Source: Streptococcus suis
GTDB taxonomy: Bacteria > Bacillota > Bacilli > Lactobacillales > Streptococcaceae
Direction of reading: 5' to 3'
NCBI RefSeq assembly: GCF_024509555.1
Contig: NZ_JAMWEL010000001.1
Location: 1-64,000, forward strand
DNA: 64,000 bases
Of this stretch, positions 31,660-40,408 are shown piece after piece. The position numbers and the translations under genes are program-made. The notes below the pieces were generated by a model. That model worked only from the letters and a program-made list of their open reading frames with translations. It was not told the DNA's origin and ran no database searches. Each line of letters begins with the position of its first letter. Position 1 is the stretch's first letter.

Positions 31660-31830
31660 TTAATGTGCAACACGACGGCGCGCAGCTTTTTTACGATTTT
31701 CTTCAATGAAGGCTTCTTTCTTTTCTTCTGGTTCAATGATTGTTTTGTGAACGGTGAAGACTGCACCTGCTGCAAGAGCAACTGTAGAAAGAACACCTGT
31801 TAAGAAACCTTTACCAAAACCTTTAGCCAT
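31660..31830 (-). CDS. DUF3042 family protein
   Basis: This 56-residue protein begins MAKGFGKGFLTGVLSTVA, has one hydrophobic helix (about 8-27) and a basic tail (ENRKKAARRRVAH), matching DUF3042. Function unknown. ATG 31830 has AAAGGAG 8 nt upstream; a longer frame starting at 31890 would read through its own promoter. Divergent from miaA. Confidence 0.85.
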   Translation of the reverse strand: MAKGFGKGFLTGVLSTVALAAGAVFTVHKTIIEPEEKKEAFIEENRKKAARRRVAH

Positions 31831-31861
31831 AGTTATTTCTCCTTTACTTGTGTTATAATAG

Positions 31862-31890
31862 ATTTTAGCGAAAAAACAAAATATTTTCAA
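31862..31890 (-). promoter_or_regulatory. DUF3042 promoter; overlaps the miaA leader
   Basis: On the minus strand TTGAAA (31890-31885), 17 bp, TAAAAT (31867-31862). On the plus strand an extended -10 TGTTATAAT (TATAAT 31854-31859) serves miaA, so the divergent promoters overlap. Confidence 0.6.
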
Positions 31891-31898
31891 GGAAAAAG

Positions 31899-32783
31899 AT
31901 GAAAACTAAAGTTATTGTGGTCATTGGACCAACTGCGGTAGGAAAAACTGCTTTAGGAATTGAATTGGCCCAGCGCTACAAGGGAGAAATTATCAGCGGT
32001 GATAGCCAGCAAGTCTATCGCAAACTGGATATCGGCACGGCAAAGGCTTGCCCTGAAGAGCAGGCTGCTGCGATTCATCACCTGATTGATGTCCGAGATG
32101 TGACCGAGGGCTATTCGGCTTATGAATTTGTAGCAGAAGCCAAATCCCTAATTACCGACATTACTAGTCGTGGCAAGTTGCCTATTATCGTGGGTGGAAC
32201 AGGCCTATATATCCAGAGTCTACTTGAAGGCTACCATCTGGGCGGTCAAGTTGACCAAGAGCAAGTTCTGGCTTATCGAGCGGAACTCGACTGCTTGTCT
32301 GACGAGGTTTTGGAAACAATGGCAGAGCAAGCAGGTTTGATGGTCGAGGGAAACAGCCGTCGGAGAATCATTCGTGGGTTAGAGTTGAAAAAATTTGGCA
32401 AGAACTTAGAAAATACAGAGTCAGAATTTGAGCCTCTTTACATCTGCCTGACGGATGACAGACAGGTTCTTTACGACCGCATCAATCAGAGAGTGGATAA
32501 GATGATGGCGACGGGCTTGCTCGATGAAGTTAGCTGGCTCTACCAAGAACACCCAGAAGCCCAAGCTGCTATGGGAATTGGCTACAAGGAGTTTTTCCCA
32601 TACTTAGCAGGTCAAATCAACCTAGAAGAAGCAGTTGATAAGGTCAAGCAAAATAGCCGCCGCTTCGCCAAACGCCAATTGACTTGGTTTAGAAATCGGA
32701 TGCAGGTTCCCTTTTATTCAGTAGGCGAGCCAGATTACAAGTTGCAGATTTTCACCGCTGTGGAGGAATTTTTAAATGATTGA
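31899..32783 (+). CDS. miaA: tRNA dimethylallyltransferase MiaA
   Basis: MiaA adds a dimethylallyl group to A37 of tRNAs reading UNN codons. Its 294 residues contain the P-loop GPTAVGKT, the [15 protein letters not shown] substrate loop and [11 protein letters not shown]. It opens a tightly packed set with hflX (8-nt overlap), a hypothetical gene, rnz and an SDR gene. Confidence 0.96.
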   Translation: MKTKVIVVIGPTAVGKTALGIELAQRYKGEIISGDSQQVYRKLDIGTAKACPEEQAAAIHHLIDVRDVTEGYSAYEFVAEAKSLITDITSRGKLPIIVGGTGLYIQSLLEGYHLGGQVDQEQVLAYRAELDCLSDEVLETMAEQAGLMVEGNSRRRIIRGLELKKFGKNLENTESEFEPLYICLTDDRQVLYDRINQRVDKMMATGLLDEVSWLYQEHPEAQAAMGIGYKEFFPYLAGQINLEEAVDKVKQNSRRFAKRQLTWFRNRMQVPFYSVGEPDYKLQIFTAVEEFLND

Positions 32784-34026
32784 AACGCAGAAAGAACAAG
32801 AACGTGCCCTCCTGGTTGGAGTGGAACTACAGCAGACAGATAATTTTGACATGTCCATGGAGGAGTTGGCAAGCCTTGCTAAGACAGCTGGCGCTCTGGT
32901 CAAGGGAGTCTACACTCAAAAACGAGAAAAATACGACAGCAAGACCTTTGTCGGCTCAGGGAAACTAGAAGAAATTGCCCAGATGGTTGAAGCTGATGAG
33001 ATTGATACCGTCATTGTCAATAACCGACTGACACCCCGCCAGAATGTCAATCTGGAAGAGATTTTAGGTGTCAAAGTCATCGACCGTATGCAGCTGATTT
33101 TGGATATTTTTGCCATGCGGGCACGGAGTCACGAAGGAAAACTACAAGTTCATCTGGCCCAGCTCAAGTATATGTTGCCTCGTTTGGTTGGTCAGGGGAT
33201 TATGCTCAGCCGTCAGGCAGGGGGAATCGGCTCTCGTGGACCGGGTGAAAGCCAGTTGGAGCTCAACCGTCGAAGCATTCGCAACCAGATTCACGACATC
33301 GAACGCCAACTCAAAACGGTGGAGAAAAACCGAGCGACTGTCCGTGAACGCCGCCTACAATCAGGCGTCTTCAAAATCGGTTTGATTGGCTATACCAATG
33401 CTGGTAAGTCCACTATCATGAATGCCATGACGGATAAGCGACAGTACGAGGCCGATGAACTCTTTGCCACACTGGATGCCACGACCAAGCAGATTAACTT
33501 GGCTGACAAGTTCAACGTGACCTTGACCGATACGGTTGGGTTCATTCAGGACCTGCCGACCGAGTTGATTTCCGCCTTCAAGTCCACCTTGGAGGAGTCC
33601 ATGAACGTTGACCTCTTGCTCCATGTCATCGATGCTTCTGACCCCAATCACAGTGAGCAGGAACAGGTGGTCTTGGACATTCTCAAGGACTTGGATATGT
33701 TGGACATTCCCCGTCTAGCTCTCTATAACAAGCTAGACAAGACCGATGATAGCTTTACCCCCAGTCAGTTTCCGCATGTCATGCTGTCCGCAAAGGATGA
33801 AAATGCCAAAGGCCATATTCAGATGATGGTCTTGGCCAAGATTAAGACCATGTTTGAACGATTTGAGGTCAGAGTACCACTGGCTGAAAGCTATAAATTG
33901 CATGAGCTGGCTAGTCTAGCCCTGATTGAAGAACGATGTTACGAAGACGATGTCGAAGTAGTATCCGGCTACATTGCCAGCAATCATAAATGGAAGTTGG
34001 AAGAATTTTATGACGGATTATCTTGA
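32776..34026 (+). CDS. hflX: Ribosome-associated GTPase HflX
   Basis: HflX is a GTPase that rescues stalled ribosomes and splits 70S particles under stress. It has 416 residues. The N-terminal HflX domain has GSGKLEEI and [14 protein letters not shown]. The G domain has G1 [10 protein letters not shown]3 [10 protein letters not shown] and G4 NKLD. It overlaps miaA by 8 nt and the next gene by 17 nt. Confidence 0.95.
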   Translation: MIETQKEQERALLVGVELQQTDNFDMSMEELASLAKTAGALVKGVYTQKREKYDSKTFVGSGKLEEIAQMVEADEIDTVIVNNRLTPRQNVNLEEILGVKVIDRMQLILDIFAMRARSHEGKLQVHLAQLKYMLPRLVGQGIMLSRQAGGIGSRGPGESQLELNRRSIRNQIHDIERQLKTVEKNRATVRERRLQSGVFKIGLIGYTNAGKSTIMNAMTDKRQYEADELFATLDATTKQINLADKFNVTLTDTVGFIQDLPTELISAFKSTLEESMNVDLLLHVIDASDPNHSEQEQVVLDILKDLDMLDIPRLALYNKLDKTDDSFTPSQFPHVMLSAKDENAKGHIQMMVLAKIKTMFERFEVRVPLAESYKLHELASLALIEERCYEDDVEVVSGYIASNHKWKLEEFYDGLS

Positions 34027-34645
34027 TTTGGCAATCAAATACGGTGGCTTTACCAGTCTGGACAAGGTTTATCTGGCTAAGAAATTAGAAGATTTGACCG
34101 ACCAGCAGAAATTGGATTTTATCACGCCACCGCCTTCGGTTATCAATGCCTATTTTGCGGAAATCTACCAGAAACAAGGGGCAGAAGAGGCGACGGACTA
34201 TTATCTGACTCTTTCTCAGCAGCTGAGCCTTTTTCCAAAAGAACCCAGCTTTGCTGAAGACAAGCCCTTTGTCCGCCTCAACTTATCAGGCAAGTCTTTC
34301 GGATTTGCCTATGTGTCGGCTGACGGTCTGGCCCAGGTTTTTTCGGAGCAGGAAGAGGAAGTGACAGATAGCCTACTCTTTGAAATCGCCCAAGTTTTTC
34401 CCCACTATGTCGTCTTTGTGGAGGATGGCAATATTTTTATGAAAGTCAATCCCTTTGAGGACGCCGAGTTAGAGGAAGTTGAAACAGACTACCTCTTGAC
34501 CCAGGTGGAAAAGACAGAAGGTTTGGTCAAGATTTCAGGCTTTAATCAGGAAGAAGTGCTGGAAGTAGCGGAAGGTTTTTCTGGTCAGTCATTTTTTGCC
34601 TGGTCGGGTCGCTCAGCGATAATATTTATAGAAAATAGAAAGTAA
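34010..34645 (+). CDS. Hypothetical protein, 211 aa, in the miaA-hflX-rnz operon
   Basis: This soluble acidic protein of 211 residues starts [21 protein letters not shown] 34010 overlaps hflX by 17 nt, behind TTGGAAG. The N-terminal third is helical (KVYLAKKLEDLTDQQKL); the rest looks like alternating strands rich in Phe, Val and acidic residues. No known motif was recognised. Conserved neighbours in streptococci suggest a role tied to tRNA maturation or ribosomes, but that is only context. Confidence 0.8.
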   Translation: MTDYLDLAIKYGGFTSLDKVYLAKKLEDLTDQQKLDFITPPPSVINAYFAEIYQKQGAEEATDYYLTLSQQLSLFPKEPSFAEDKPFVRLNLSGKSFGFAYVSADGLAQVFSEQEEEVTDSLLFEIAQVFPHYVVFVEDGNIFMKVNPFEDAELEEVETDYLLTQVEKTEGLVKISGFNQEEVLEVAEGFSGQSFFAWSGRSAIIFIENRK

Positions 34646-34648
34646 ACA

Positions 34649-35578
34649 ATGCAAATTCAATTTTTAGGTACGGGGGCTGGACAGCCCTCCAAGGCTCGAA
34701 ATGTATCCAGTTTGGCCTTGAAACTCTTGGATGAAATCAATCAGGTTTGGTTATTTGACTGTGGCGAAGGAACTCAAAATCAAATTTTGGAAACGACTAT
34801 TCGTCCACGTAAGGTCGCAAAAATCTTTATCACTCACCTGCACGGTGATCATATTTTTGGTCTACCAGGTTTTTTGTCTAGCCGTTCTTTCCAGTCAAGT
34901 GAGGAGCAGACTGATATTGATATTTACGGTCCTGTTGGCATTCGTTCCTTTGTATTGGCAAGTCTGAAAGTATCTGGGACACGCCTACCTTATCGCATTC
35001 ATTTTCATGAGTTTGATGTTGATACGGTAGGTCAGGTCCTGGAAACGGACAAATTTACGGTATTCGCTGAAAAACTGGACCATACCATTCCTTGTGTCGG
35101 CTATCGTGTCATCCAGAAAGATTTGGAAGGGACCTTGGATGCAGAGGCTCTGCGCGCGGCGGGTGTACCATTTGGTCCTCTCTTTGGGCAAATAAAAAAT
35201 GGTCAAAATGTGACGCTAGGAGATGGGACTGAAATTATCGCGAGTGACTATATTTCTCCTCCACGGCCTGGTAAGGTGGTGACCATTCTTGGTGATACGC
35301 GCAAGTGCTATGCAAGTGTCCGTTTAGCTGTCAATGCTGATGTGCTGGTGCATGAGGCGACTTACGGAAAAGGCGATGAGAAGATTGCTCGCAAGCATGG
35401 GCATTCGACCAATATGGAAGCCGCACAGGTTGCTAAGGATGCTGGTGTCAAACAGCTGCTTCTCAATCACATTAGTCCTCGCTTTTTGGCCAAGGATGTC
35501 AGTCAGCTGCGGAAGGATGCTAGAACCGTCTTCGAAAATGTCCACATTGTTAAGGATTTAGAGGAAATCGAAGTATGA
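34649..35578 (+). CDS. rnz: Ribonuclease Z
   Basis: RNase Z is the tRNA 3'-end endonuclease. Its 309 residues form a metallo-beta-lactamase fold with the HxHxDH motif in [20 protein letters not shown], the acidic/His ligands [11 protein letters not shown] and [12 protein letters not shown], and LNHISPR near the end. It overlaps the next gene by 4 nt. Confidence 0.96.
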   Translation: MQIQFLGTGAGQPSKARNVSSLALKLLDEINQVWLFDCGEGTQNQILETTIRPRKVAKIFITHLHGDHIFGLPGFLSSRSFQSSEEQTDIDIYGPVGIRSFVLASLKVSGTRLPYRIHFHEFDVDTVGQVLETDKFTVFAEKLDHTIPCVGYRVIQKDLEGTLDAEALRAAGVPFGPLFGQIKNGQNVTLGDGTEIIASDYISPPRPGKVVTILGDTRKCYASVRLAVNADVLVHEATYGKGDEKIARKHGHSTNMEAAQVAKDAGVKQLLLNHISPRFLAKDVSQLRKDARTVFENVHIVKDLEEIEV

Positions 35579-36330
35579 GAACCATTCTGATAACAGGTGC
35601 TTCTGGAGGTTTGGTGCAGGAGATGGTACCTTTGCTCAAAGATGATTTCTTGATTTTATTAGGGCGAGATGTGGAGAAAATCGAGCAACTCTATGCCTTT
35701 CATGAAAAAAAGGCTGTCTTTGATGTAGACATCCGAGATGAAATAGCTCTGACGGCATTCTTTGAGGAAGTGGATAGCCAGTTTGAGCAGATTGATATCT
35801 TGGTCAATAATGCAGGCTATGCCATTTACGATGATTTTGAGAATTTTTCCAGCCAGCAGGTGCAGGCTATGTTTGACATCAATACCTTTGCTCTGATGAC
35901 CATGTGCCGTTTAGTAGGTAAACGGATGAAGGCAAGACGGAGCGGGCAGATCATCAATATCATTTCTATGTCAGGATTGATTGCTTCAAGCAAGTCATCC
36001 GTTTATTCGGCGACCAAGTTCGCGGCCATGGGATTTTCCAATACTATTCGCTTGGAACTGGCTCAGTATGGTGTGACAGTTACTACGGTCAATCCAGGTC
36101 CAATCGCGACCAGCTTTTTCGATCAAGCTGACCCGGATGGAAGCTATCAAGAGAGCGTCAAAGCTTTCTTACTCCAGCCAGACTATGTGGCTCGTAAAAT
36201 TGTTGCAGCCATAGGGACGAAGAAACGAGACATCAATCTGCCTTGGTCACTAGCAGTTGCTCATAAACTCTATACACTCTTTCCGAGGCTGGCTGATTAT
36301 TTGGCAAGTACTGTTTTTAATTTGAAATAA
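35575..36330 (+). CDS. Short-chain dehydrogenase/reductase (SDR)
   Basis: This 251-residue NAD(P)-binding SDR has the TGASGG nucleotide loop (7-12), NNAGYA and the catalytic Tyr-Lys pair in YSATKFA with the preceding Ser in ISMSGL. Substrate unknown. It is translationally coupled to rnz (ATGA overlap) and ends the operon before a terminator. Confidence 0.9.
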   Translation: MRTILITGASGGLVQEMVPLLKDDFLILLGRDVEKIEQLYAFHEKKAVFDVDIRDEIALTAFFEEVDSQFEQIDILVNNAGYAIYDDFENFSSQQVQAMFDINTFALMTMCRLVGKRMKARRSGQIINIISMSGLIASSKSSVYSATKFAAMGFSNTIRLELAQYGVTVTTVNPGPIATSFFDQADPDGSYQESVKAFLLQPDYVARKIVAAIGTKKRDINLPWSLAVAHKLYTLFPRLADYLASTVFNLK

Positions 36331-36351
36331 AGAAAAGTGAACACATAATAT

Positions 36352-36387
36352 GACCTAGATGGATTAATGCCATTCTAGGTTTTTTTG
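36352..36387 (+). terminator. Terminator after the miaA-SDR operon
   Basis: ACCTAGA-TGG / CCATTCTAGGT stem with a 7-nt loop and seven Ts. Confidence 0.8.
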
Positions 36388-36397
36388 ATCTAATCGG

Positions 36398-36452
36398 TTG
36401 ACATTTTTTGACTACAAGTGTAAACTATAATTATAAATCGATTACAAATGTA
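36398..36452 (+). promoter_or_regulatory. Copper-regulated promoter with two CopY boxes
   Basis: -35 TTGACA (36398-36403), 17-bp spacer and -10 TAAACT (36421-36426). CopY-type operators TACAAGTGTA (36413-36422) and TACAAATGTA (36443-36452) match TACANNTGTA. The first overlaps the -10, so binding would block polymerase. No copY gene is adjacent, so the repressor must act from elsewhere. Confidence 0.85.
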
Positions 36453-36473
36453 GACAGAAATAGGAGTTATCTT

Positions 36474-38582
36474 ATGAACCATTCAAAAGAAAATAAGCAG
36501 GAACACCAACATATGATGCATTCTGAGGAAGTTGGTCAGACCAGCCATCATTCTCATCATTCTCATCATTCTCATCATTCTCATCATTCTCATCATACTC
36601 ATGATTCTCATGATGCTCATCAGCATCACCAAGGGCATGACCATGACATGATGGATCATGGTGGGCACATGATGCACATGGGGGATATGAATACAAAGCT
36701 CAAGGTGGCAGTGGCAGTCATGATTCCCCTACTGGCCATTTCTCCAATTGCAGGTTTCACTCTCTTACGTTTTCCGGGTGTTGAACTTGTCCAGCTGATA
36801 CTAGGTTCTATTATCTTCTTCTACTCAGGAACACCTTTCTTTAACGGAGCTAGAGGGGAGTTGCAAGCTAAAAAACCTGCAATGATGACCCTGATTTCCA
36901 TGGGGATTATTGTTTCCTATCTTTACTCAGTTTATGCAACAATTTTAGCGCTATTGGGACAAGAAAGCATGAACTTTTGGTTTGAGTTGTCTACGCTGAT
37001 TGTCATTATGCTGATTGGGCATATCATTGAGATGAAGGCGGTTATGGGAGCAGGCGATGCCCTGAAAGACTTGGCCTCTCTCATTCCGAAAAAAGCCCAT
37101 CTCAAGGATGGGACAGATGTTGCGGTAGAGGACTTGCAGATTGGGGATTTCCTCCTAGTCAAGGAAAATGAAAAAATTCCGGCTGACGGTAAGATTTTGA
37201 GTGTTGCTCATATTGATGAATCCATGATTACTGGGGAATCTCGAGCTGTCAAAAAAGAGGCAGGAGATAGGGTATTCGGTGGTTCGCTCAATCAAAACAC
37301 GCCCTTTGAAATGGAAGTGACCACTCTTGGTAAGGACAGCTTTTTGGCGGAGGTGACCGAAATGGTCCGTCAAGCGCAAAACCAGAAATCCAAGCTTGAA
37401 AATATGGCTGACCGCGTAGCCTCTTGGCTCTTCTATGCAGCTTTAATTGTGGGGATTTTGGCCTTTATTTATTGGACCATGACGGCTAATCTTGCCTTTG
37501 CCTTGATGATGGCAGTTTCTGTTTTTGTCATTGCCTGTCCGCATGCCCTTGGTTTAGCCATCCCTCTTGTTGTGGCGCGTTTGACCACGATTTCTTCAAA
37601 AAATGGTCTTTTGGTTCAGAACCGAACAGCTCTTGAACAGGTTAACCAGATTCGGTTTGCCTTGATGGATAAGACCGGAACATTGACCGACGGAAAATTT
37701 CAAGTTCGTCACAGTCAAGATTTGGTTGAGGGAGCGGATGTGCTGGCCAAAATGGCAGCCCTAGAAGTTCATTCAACCCACCCAATTGCCCTTTCCATAG
37801 TGGAGGCGGCAGGTCAACATTCCTATCAAGTAGAGCAGGTTGAGAATATCCCTGGTAGTGGGATTCGAGGAGTCTTGGATGGAAGGGTTTATGAAATCAT
37901 GTCTTACAAAGGTCTGCAGGAAATAGGTTTGTCAGTGGATCAGGACGTGATTGCTCCCTATCTTGATTTGGGTCTAACCGTGAGTTTTTTGGTGACTGAT
38001 CATGTGGTCTTGGGATTTGTAGCCTTGGGAGACCAGATAAAAGAAGATGCTAAAGATTTTGTAGCAGGCTTGAAAGCGCAGGGTATTAGTCCTGTGATGT
38101 TAACGGGTGACAATCCAGCTACCGCACAAAAAGTGGCCAGTCAGTTGGGCATAGAGGATTACCGAGCTGAACTTAAACCAGAGGATAAGGCAAAACTGGT
38201 CAAGGACTATCAGGCGCGTGGGGCAGTTCTTTTCATCGGCGATGGGGTCAATGATTCGCCTGCTCTAGCGACGGCAGATTTAGGCTTTGCCATTGGCGCA
38301 GGAACTTCTGTTGCCATTCACTCTGCAGATGTAGTCTTGGTTCAATCCAATCCATCAGCGGTCTTGGATATGTTGAGCATTGCCAAGACAACCATCCGCA
38401 AAATGAAGCAAAATCTCTGGTTTGGGGCAGGTTACAACATCATTGCCATTCCCTTAGCTGCTGGAATCCTCTATCCAAGCATGGGCATTATGGTGGATCC
38501 TTTATTGGCGGCTGTGCTCATGAGTCTATCGACGGTTATTGTCGCTATCAATGCTATGGGCTTACGTTACGGTAAACCGTAG
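36474..38582 (+). CDS. copB: Copper-type P1B ATPase, CopB-like
   Basis: This 702-residue heavy-metal P-type ATPase has a very His-rich cytosolic N-terminus (about residues 2-75: repeated HHS, then HDHDMMDHGGHMMHM) instead of a CxxC domain. It shows the TGES actuator loop, CPH transport motif (VIACPHALGLAIP, near 355), phosphorylation site DKTGT (near 399) and GDGVNDSP hinge. CPH plus a His-rich end marks the CopB group, which exports Cu. ATG 36474 lies behind TAGGAG, after the CopY boxes; the longer frame would start upstream of the promoter's second operator. Confidence 0.93.
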   Translation: MNHSKENKQEHQHMMHSEEVGQTSHHSHHSHHSHHSHHSHHTHDSHDAHQHHQGHDHDMMDHGGHMMHMGDMNTKLKVAVAVMIPLLAISPIAGFTLLRFPGVELVQLILGSIIFFYSGTPFFNGARGELQAKKPAMMTLISMGIIVSYLYSVYATILALLGQESMNFWFELSTLIVIMLIGHIIEMKAVMGAGDALKDLASLIPKKAHLKDGTDVAVEDLQIGDFLLVKENEKIPADGKILSVAHIDESMITGESRAVKKEAGDRVFGGSLNQNTPFEMEVTTLGKDSFLAEVTEMVRQAQNQKSKLENMADRVASWLFYAALIVGILAFIYWTMTANLAFALMMAVSVFVIACPHALGLAIPLVVARLTTISSKNGLLVQNRTALEQVNQIRFALMDKTGTLTDGKFQVRHSQDLVEGADVLAKMAALEVHSTHPIALSIVEAAGQHSYQVEQVENIPGSGIRGVLDGRVYEIMSYKGLQEIGLSVDQDVIAPYLDLGLTVSFLVTDHVVLGFVALGDQIKEDAKDFVAGLKAQGISPVMLTGDNPATAQKVASQLGIEDYRAELKPEDKAKLVKDYQARGAVLFIGDGVNDSPALATADLGFAIGAGTSVAIHSADVVLVQSNPSAVLDMLSIAKTTIRKMKQNLWFGAGYNIIAIPLAAGILYPSMGIMVDPLLAAVLMSLSTVIVAINAMGLRYGKP
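36546..36599 (+). repeat. 9-bp tandem repeat encoding the HHS run
   Basis: CATCATTCT occurs five times in a row, then CATCATACT. Each unit encodes His-His-Ser/Thr in frame, so slippage would change the number of metal-binding triplets without breaking the frame. Confidence 0.9.
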
Positions 38583-38609
38583 AAATTTTGACAGATAATA
38601 TATATAAGT

Positions 38610-38635
38610 AAAACACCGGTCTATGTCGGTGTTTT
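38610..38635 (+). terminator. Terminator after copB
   Basis: Perfect 9-bp stem AAAACACCG / CGGTGTTTT with an 8-nt loop. Confidence 0.75.
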
Positions 38636-38755
38636 ATGATGTAGGAGATAGGGGTGCTGTTTTCAAGTAAGAACTGCGAGAAATCTACTGCGATAATTAG
38701 TATGATATTTGACTATAATCTGGTATAATGGGAAAAAACATCGTGAGAGTGTAGT

Positions 38756-40303
38756 ATGAAAAAATTGTGGAAAATTATTTATAGTCGGGTTTTTATAGTT
38801 CTTGCCCTTTTATTATTGACAGTCTTTGCGATAGTTTGGGTGGTTGGCTCACTAGCAGTTTATGTCCCAGCTATCTTGACGGCATTACAAGTTTTTTCTA
38901 TTATCGTAGCCATTTCCATTATCAATCGCCCAATGAACGCCAGTTTCAAGTTGACCTGGATTGTTTTTGTCATCGGATTTCCAGTTTTTGGAGCCCTCTT
39001 TTACTATATTCTTCAATCCAATATTGAAACCCGTCGCTATCGCAAAACTTTTCAGCGACAGGCGGAAATCATGCGCCAGTTTGGAAAGACCTCTGACAAG
39101 GTAATGAATGGCTTGGCCAAAGAGGATAGGGAGCAGCTGAAACTGGCCCATTACATGAGCGAGTATGTTGGTTATCCTCTTCATACCAATACAGATGCGG
39201 TTTATTTTTCGTCAGGCGAGGCCAAGTTTGAAGCTCTTTTAGAGGAGTTGAAAAAAGCAGAGCAGTATATCTTTATGGAGTACTTCATTATTGATGAAGG
39301 CTTTATGTGGGAGTCGATCTTGGACATTCTCAAGGAAAAGGCGGCTCAAGGTGTAGAAGTCCGATTTATGTATGACGGAATGAATTCACTCAGTAATCTC
39401 CCCTATTTTTACTATAAAAAATTGCGGAGTTTTGGCATACAGACCAGGGTCTTTTCTCAGATTATTCCCGCCCTTTCTACCGTTCAGAACAACCGTGACC
39501 ACCGTAAAATTACGGTCATCGACGGCAAGGTGGCATTTACAGGCGGTGTCAACATTGCAGATGAATACATTAACAAGATAGAACGTTTTGGTCACTGGAA
39601 AGATGCGGCCATCATGGTCAAGGGCGAGGCCGTTTCCAACTTTACTCTCATGTTTTTGCAGATGTGGAACCACAATGAGAAAAAGCCAACGGATGATTTG
39701 AAATACTTGAAAGCGGCGCGTGAGGCGGAAGTGGAAGAAGTGACTGGTCAAGGCTATTTTCTGGCCTACGGTGAAAATCCCTTCGATAATGACGAGGTTG
39801 CCAAGCGTGTTTATTTGGATATGATCCAGTCTGCAACGGATTATATCTACATCATGACTCCATATCTGGTCTTGGATGATGAGATGATTGATAACCTGAC
39901 CTATGCTGCCAAACGTGGTGTACGGGTTAAATTACTCTTACCGCATATCTATGATAAGCAATCGGCTTATCTGGCCGCTCGGATGGATTTTAGAACTTAT
40001 TTAGAAGCTGGCATTGAGATTTATGAATACACACCGGGCTTTGTCCATTCAAAAGTCGTTTTGGTAGATGATAAGAAGGCGACTGTTGGAACGGTCAATA
40101 TGGATTTTCGTTCCTTCTATCTCAACTTTGAGTGTGGCTTGTATGTTTACAATCACAAGCAAGTTCTGGTAGATATTTTACAGGATTTCGAAGACTCCTT
40201 TGCCCAGTCTCAACGGATTACCCTAGTCGGTTTTGAAAATACTTATCCTTGGTATAAGCGTCTAGCTGGTGCCTTGATGAATATTATTTCACCATTATTA
40301 TAA
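38756..40303 (+). CDS. cls: Cardiolipin synthase
   Basis: Cls joins two phosphatidylglycerols into cardiolipin at the membrane. The 515-residue protein has two N-terminal membrane helices (about 5-60) and two phospholipase-D HKD motifs, HRKITVIDG (H249) and HSKVVLVDD (H431). A promoter with TATAAT at 38724-38729 lies upstream; the gene stands alone between two terminators. Confidence 0.95.
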   Translation: MKKLWKIIYSRVFIVLALLLLTVFAIVWVVGSLAVYVPAILTALQVFSIIVAISIINRPMNASFKLTWIVFVIGFPVFGALFYYILQSNIETRRYRKTFQRQAEIMRQFGKTSDKVMNGLAKEDREQLKLAHYMSEYVGYPLHTNTDAVYFSSGEAKFEALLEELKKAEQYIFMEYFIIDEGFMWESILDILKEKAAQGVEVRFMYDGMNSLSNLPYFYYKKLRSFGIQTRVFSQIIPALSTVQNNRDHRKITVIDGKVAFTGGVNIADEYINKIERFGHWKDAAIMVKGEAVSNFTLMFLQMWNHNEKKPTDDLKYLKAAREAEVEEVTGQGYFLAYGENPFDNDEVAKRVYLDMIQSATDYIYIMTPYLVLDDEMIDNLTYAAKRGVRVKLLLPHIYDKQSAYLAARMDFRTYLEAGIEIYEYTPGFVHSKVVLVDDKKATVGTVNMDFRSFYLNFECGLYVYNHKQVLVDILQDFEDSFAQSQRITLVGFENTYPWYKRLAGALMNIISPLL

Positions 40304-40311
40304 ATACAATT

Positions 40312-40363
40312 TAGACAGGTAGAAAATCTAATTTAGAGTTGACTTTCTACCAGTCTATTTTTT
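40312..40363 (+). terminator. Terminator after cls
   Basis: TAGAC-A-GGTAGAAA / TTTCTACC-A-GTCTA stem (13 pairs, one A-A mismatch) then TTTTTT. Confidence 0.75.
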
Positions 40364-40408
40364 ATTTTAAATGGTATAATAGAAAGACATCTTGAAGGAG
40401 TGAAACGC

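Noticed and set aside
36472..36696. Minus-strand ORFs with DEND/MRMM repeats over the copB start
   Set aside because: The low-complexity sequence is the antisense reading of the CATCATTCT repeat in copB.
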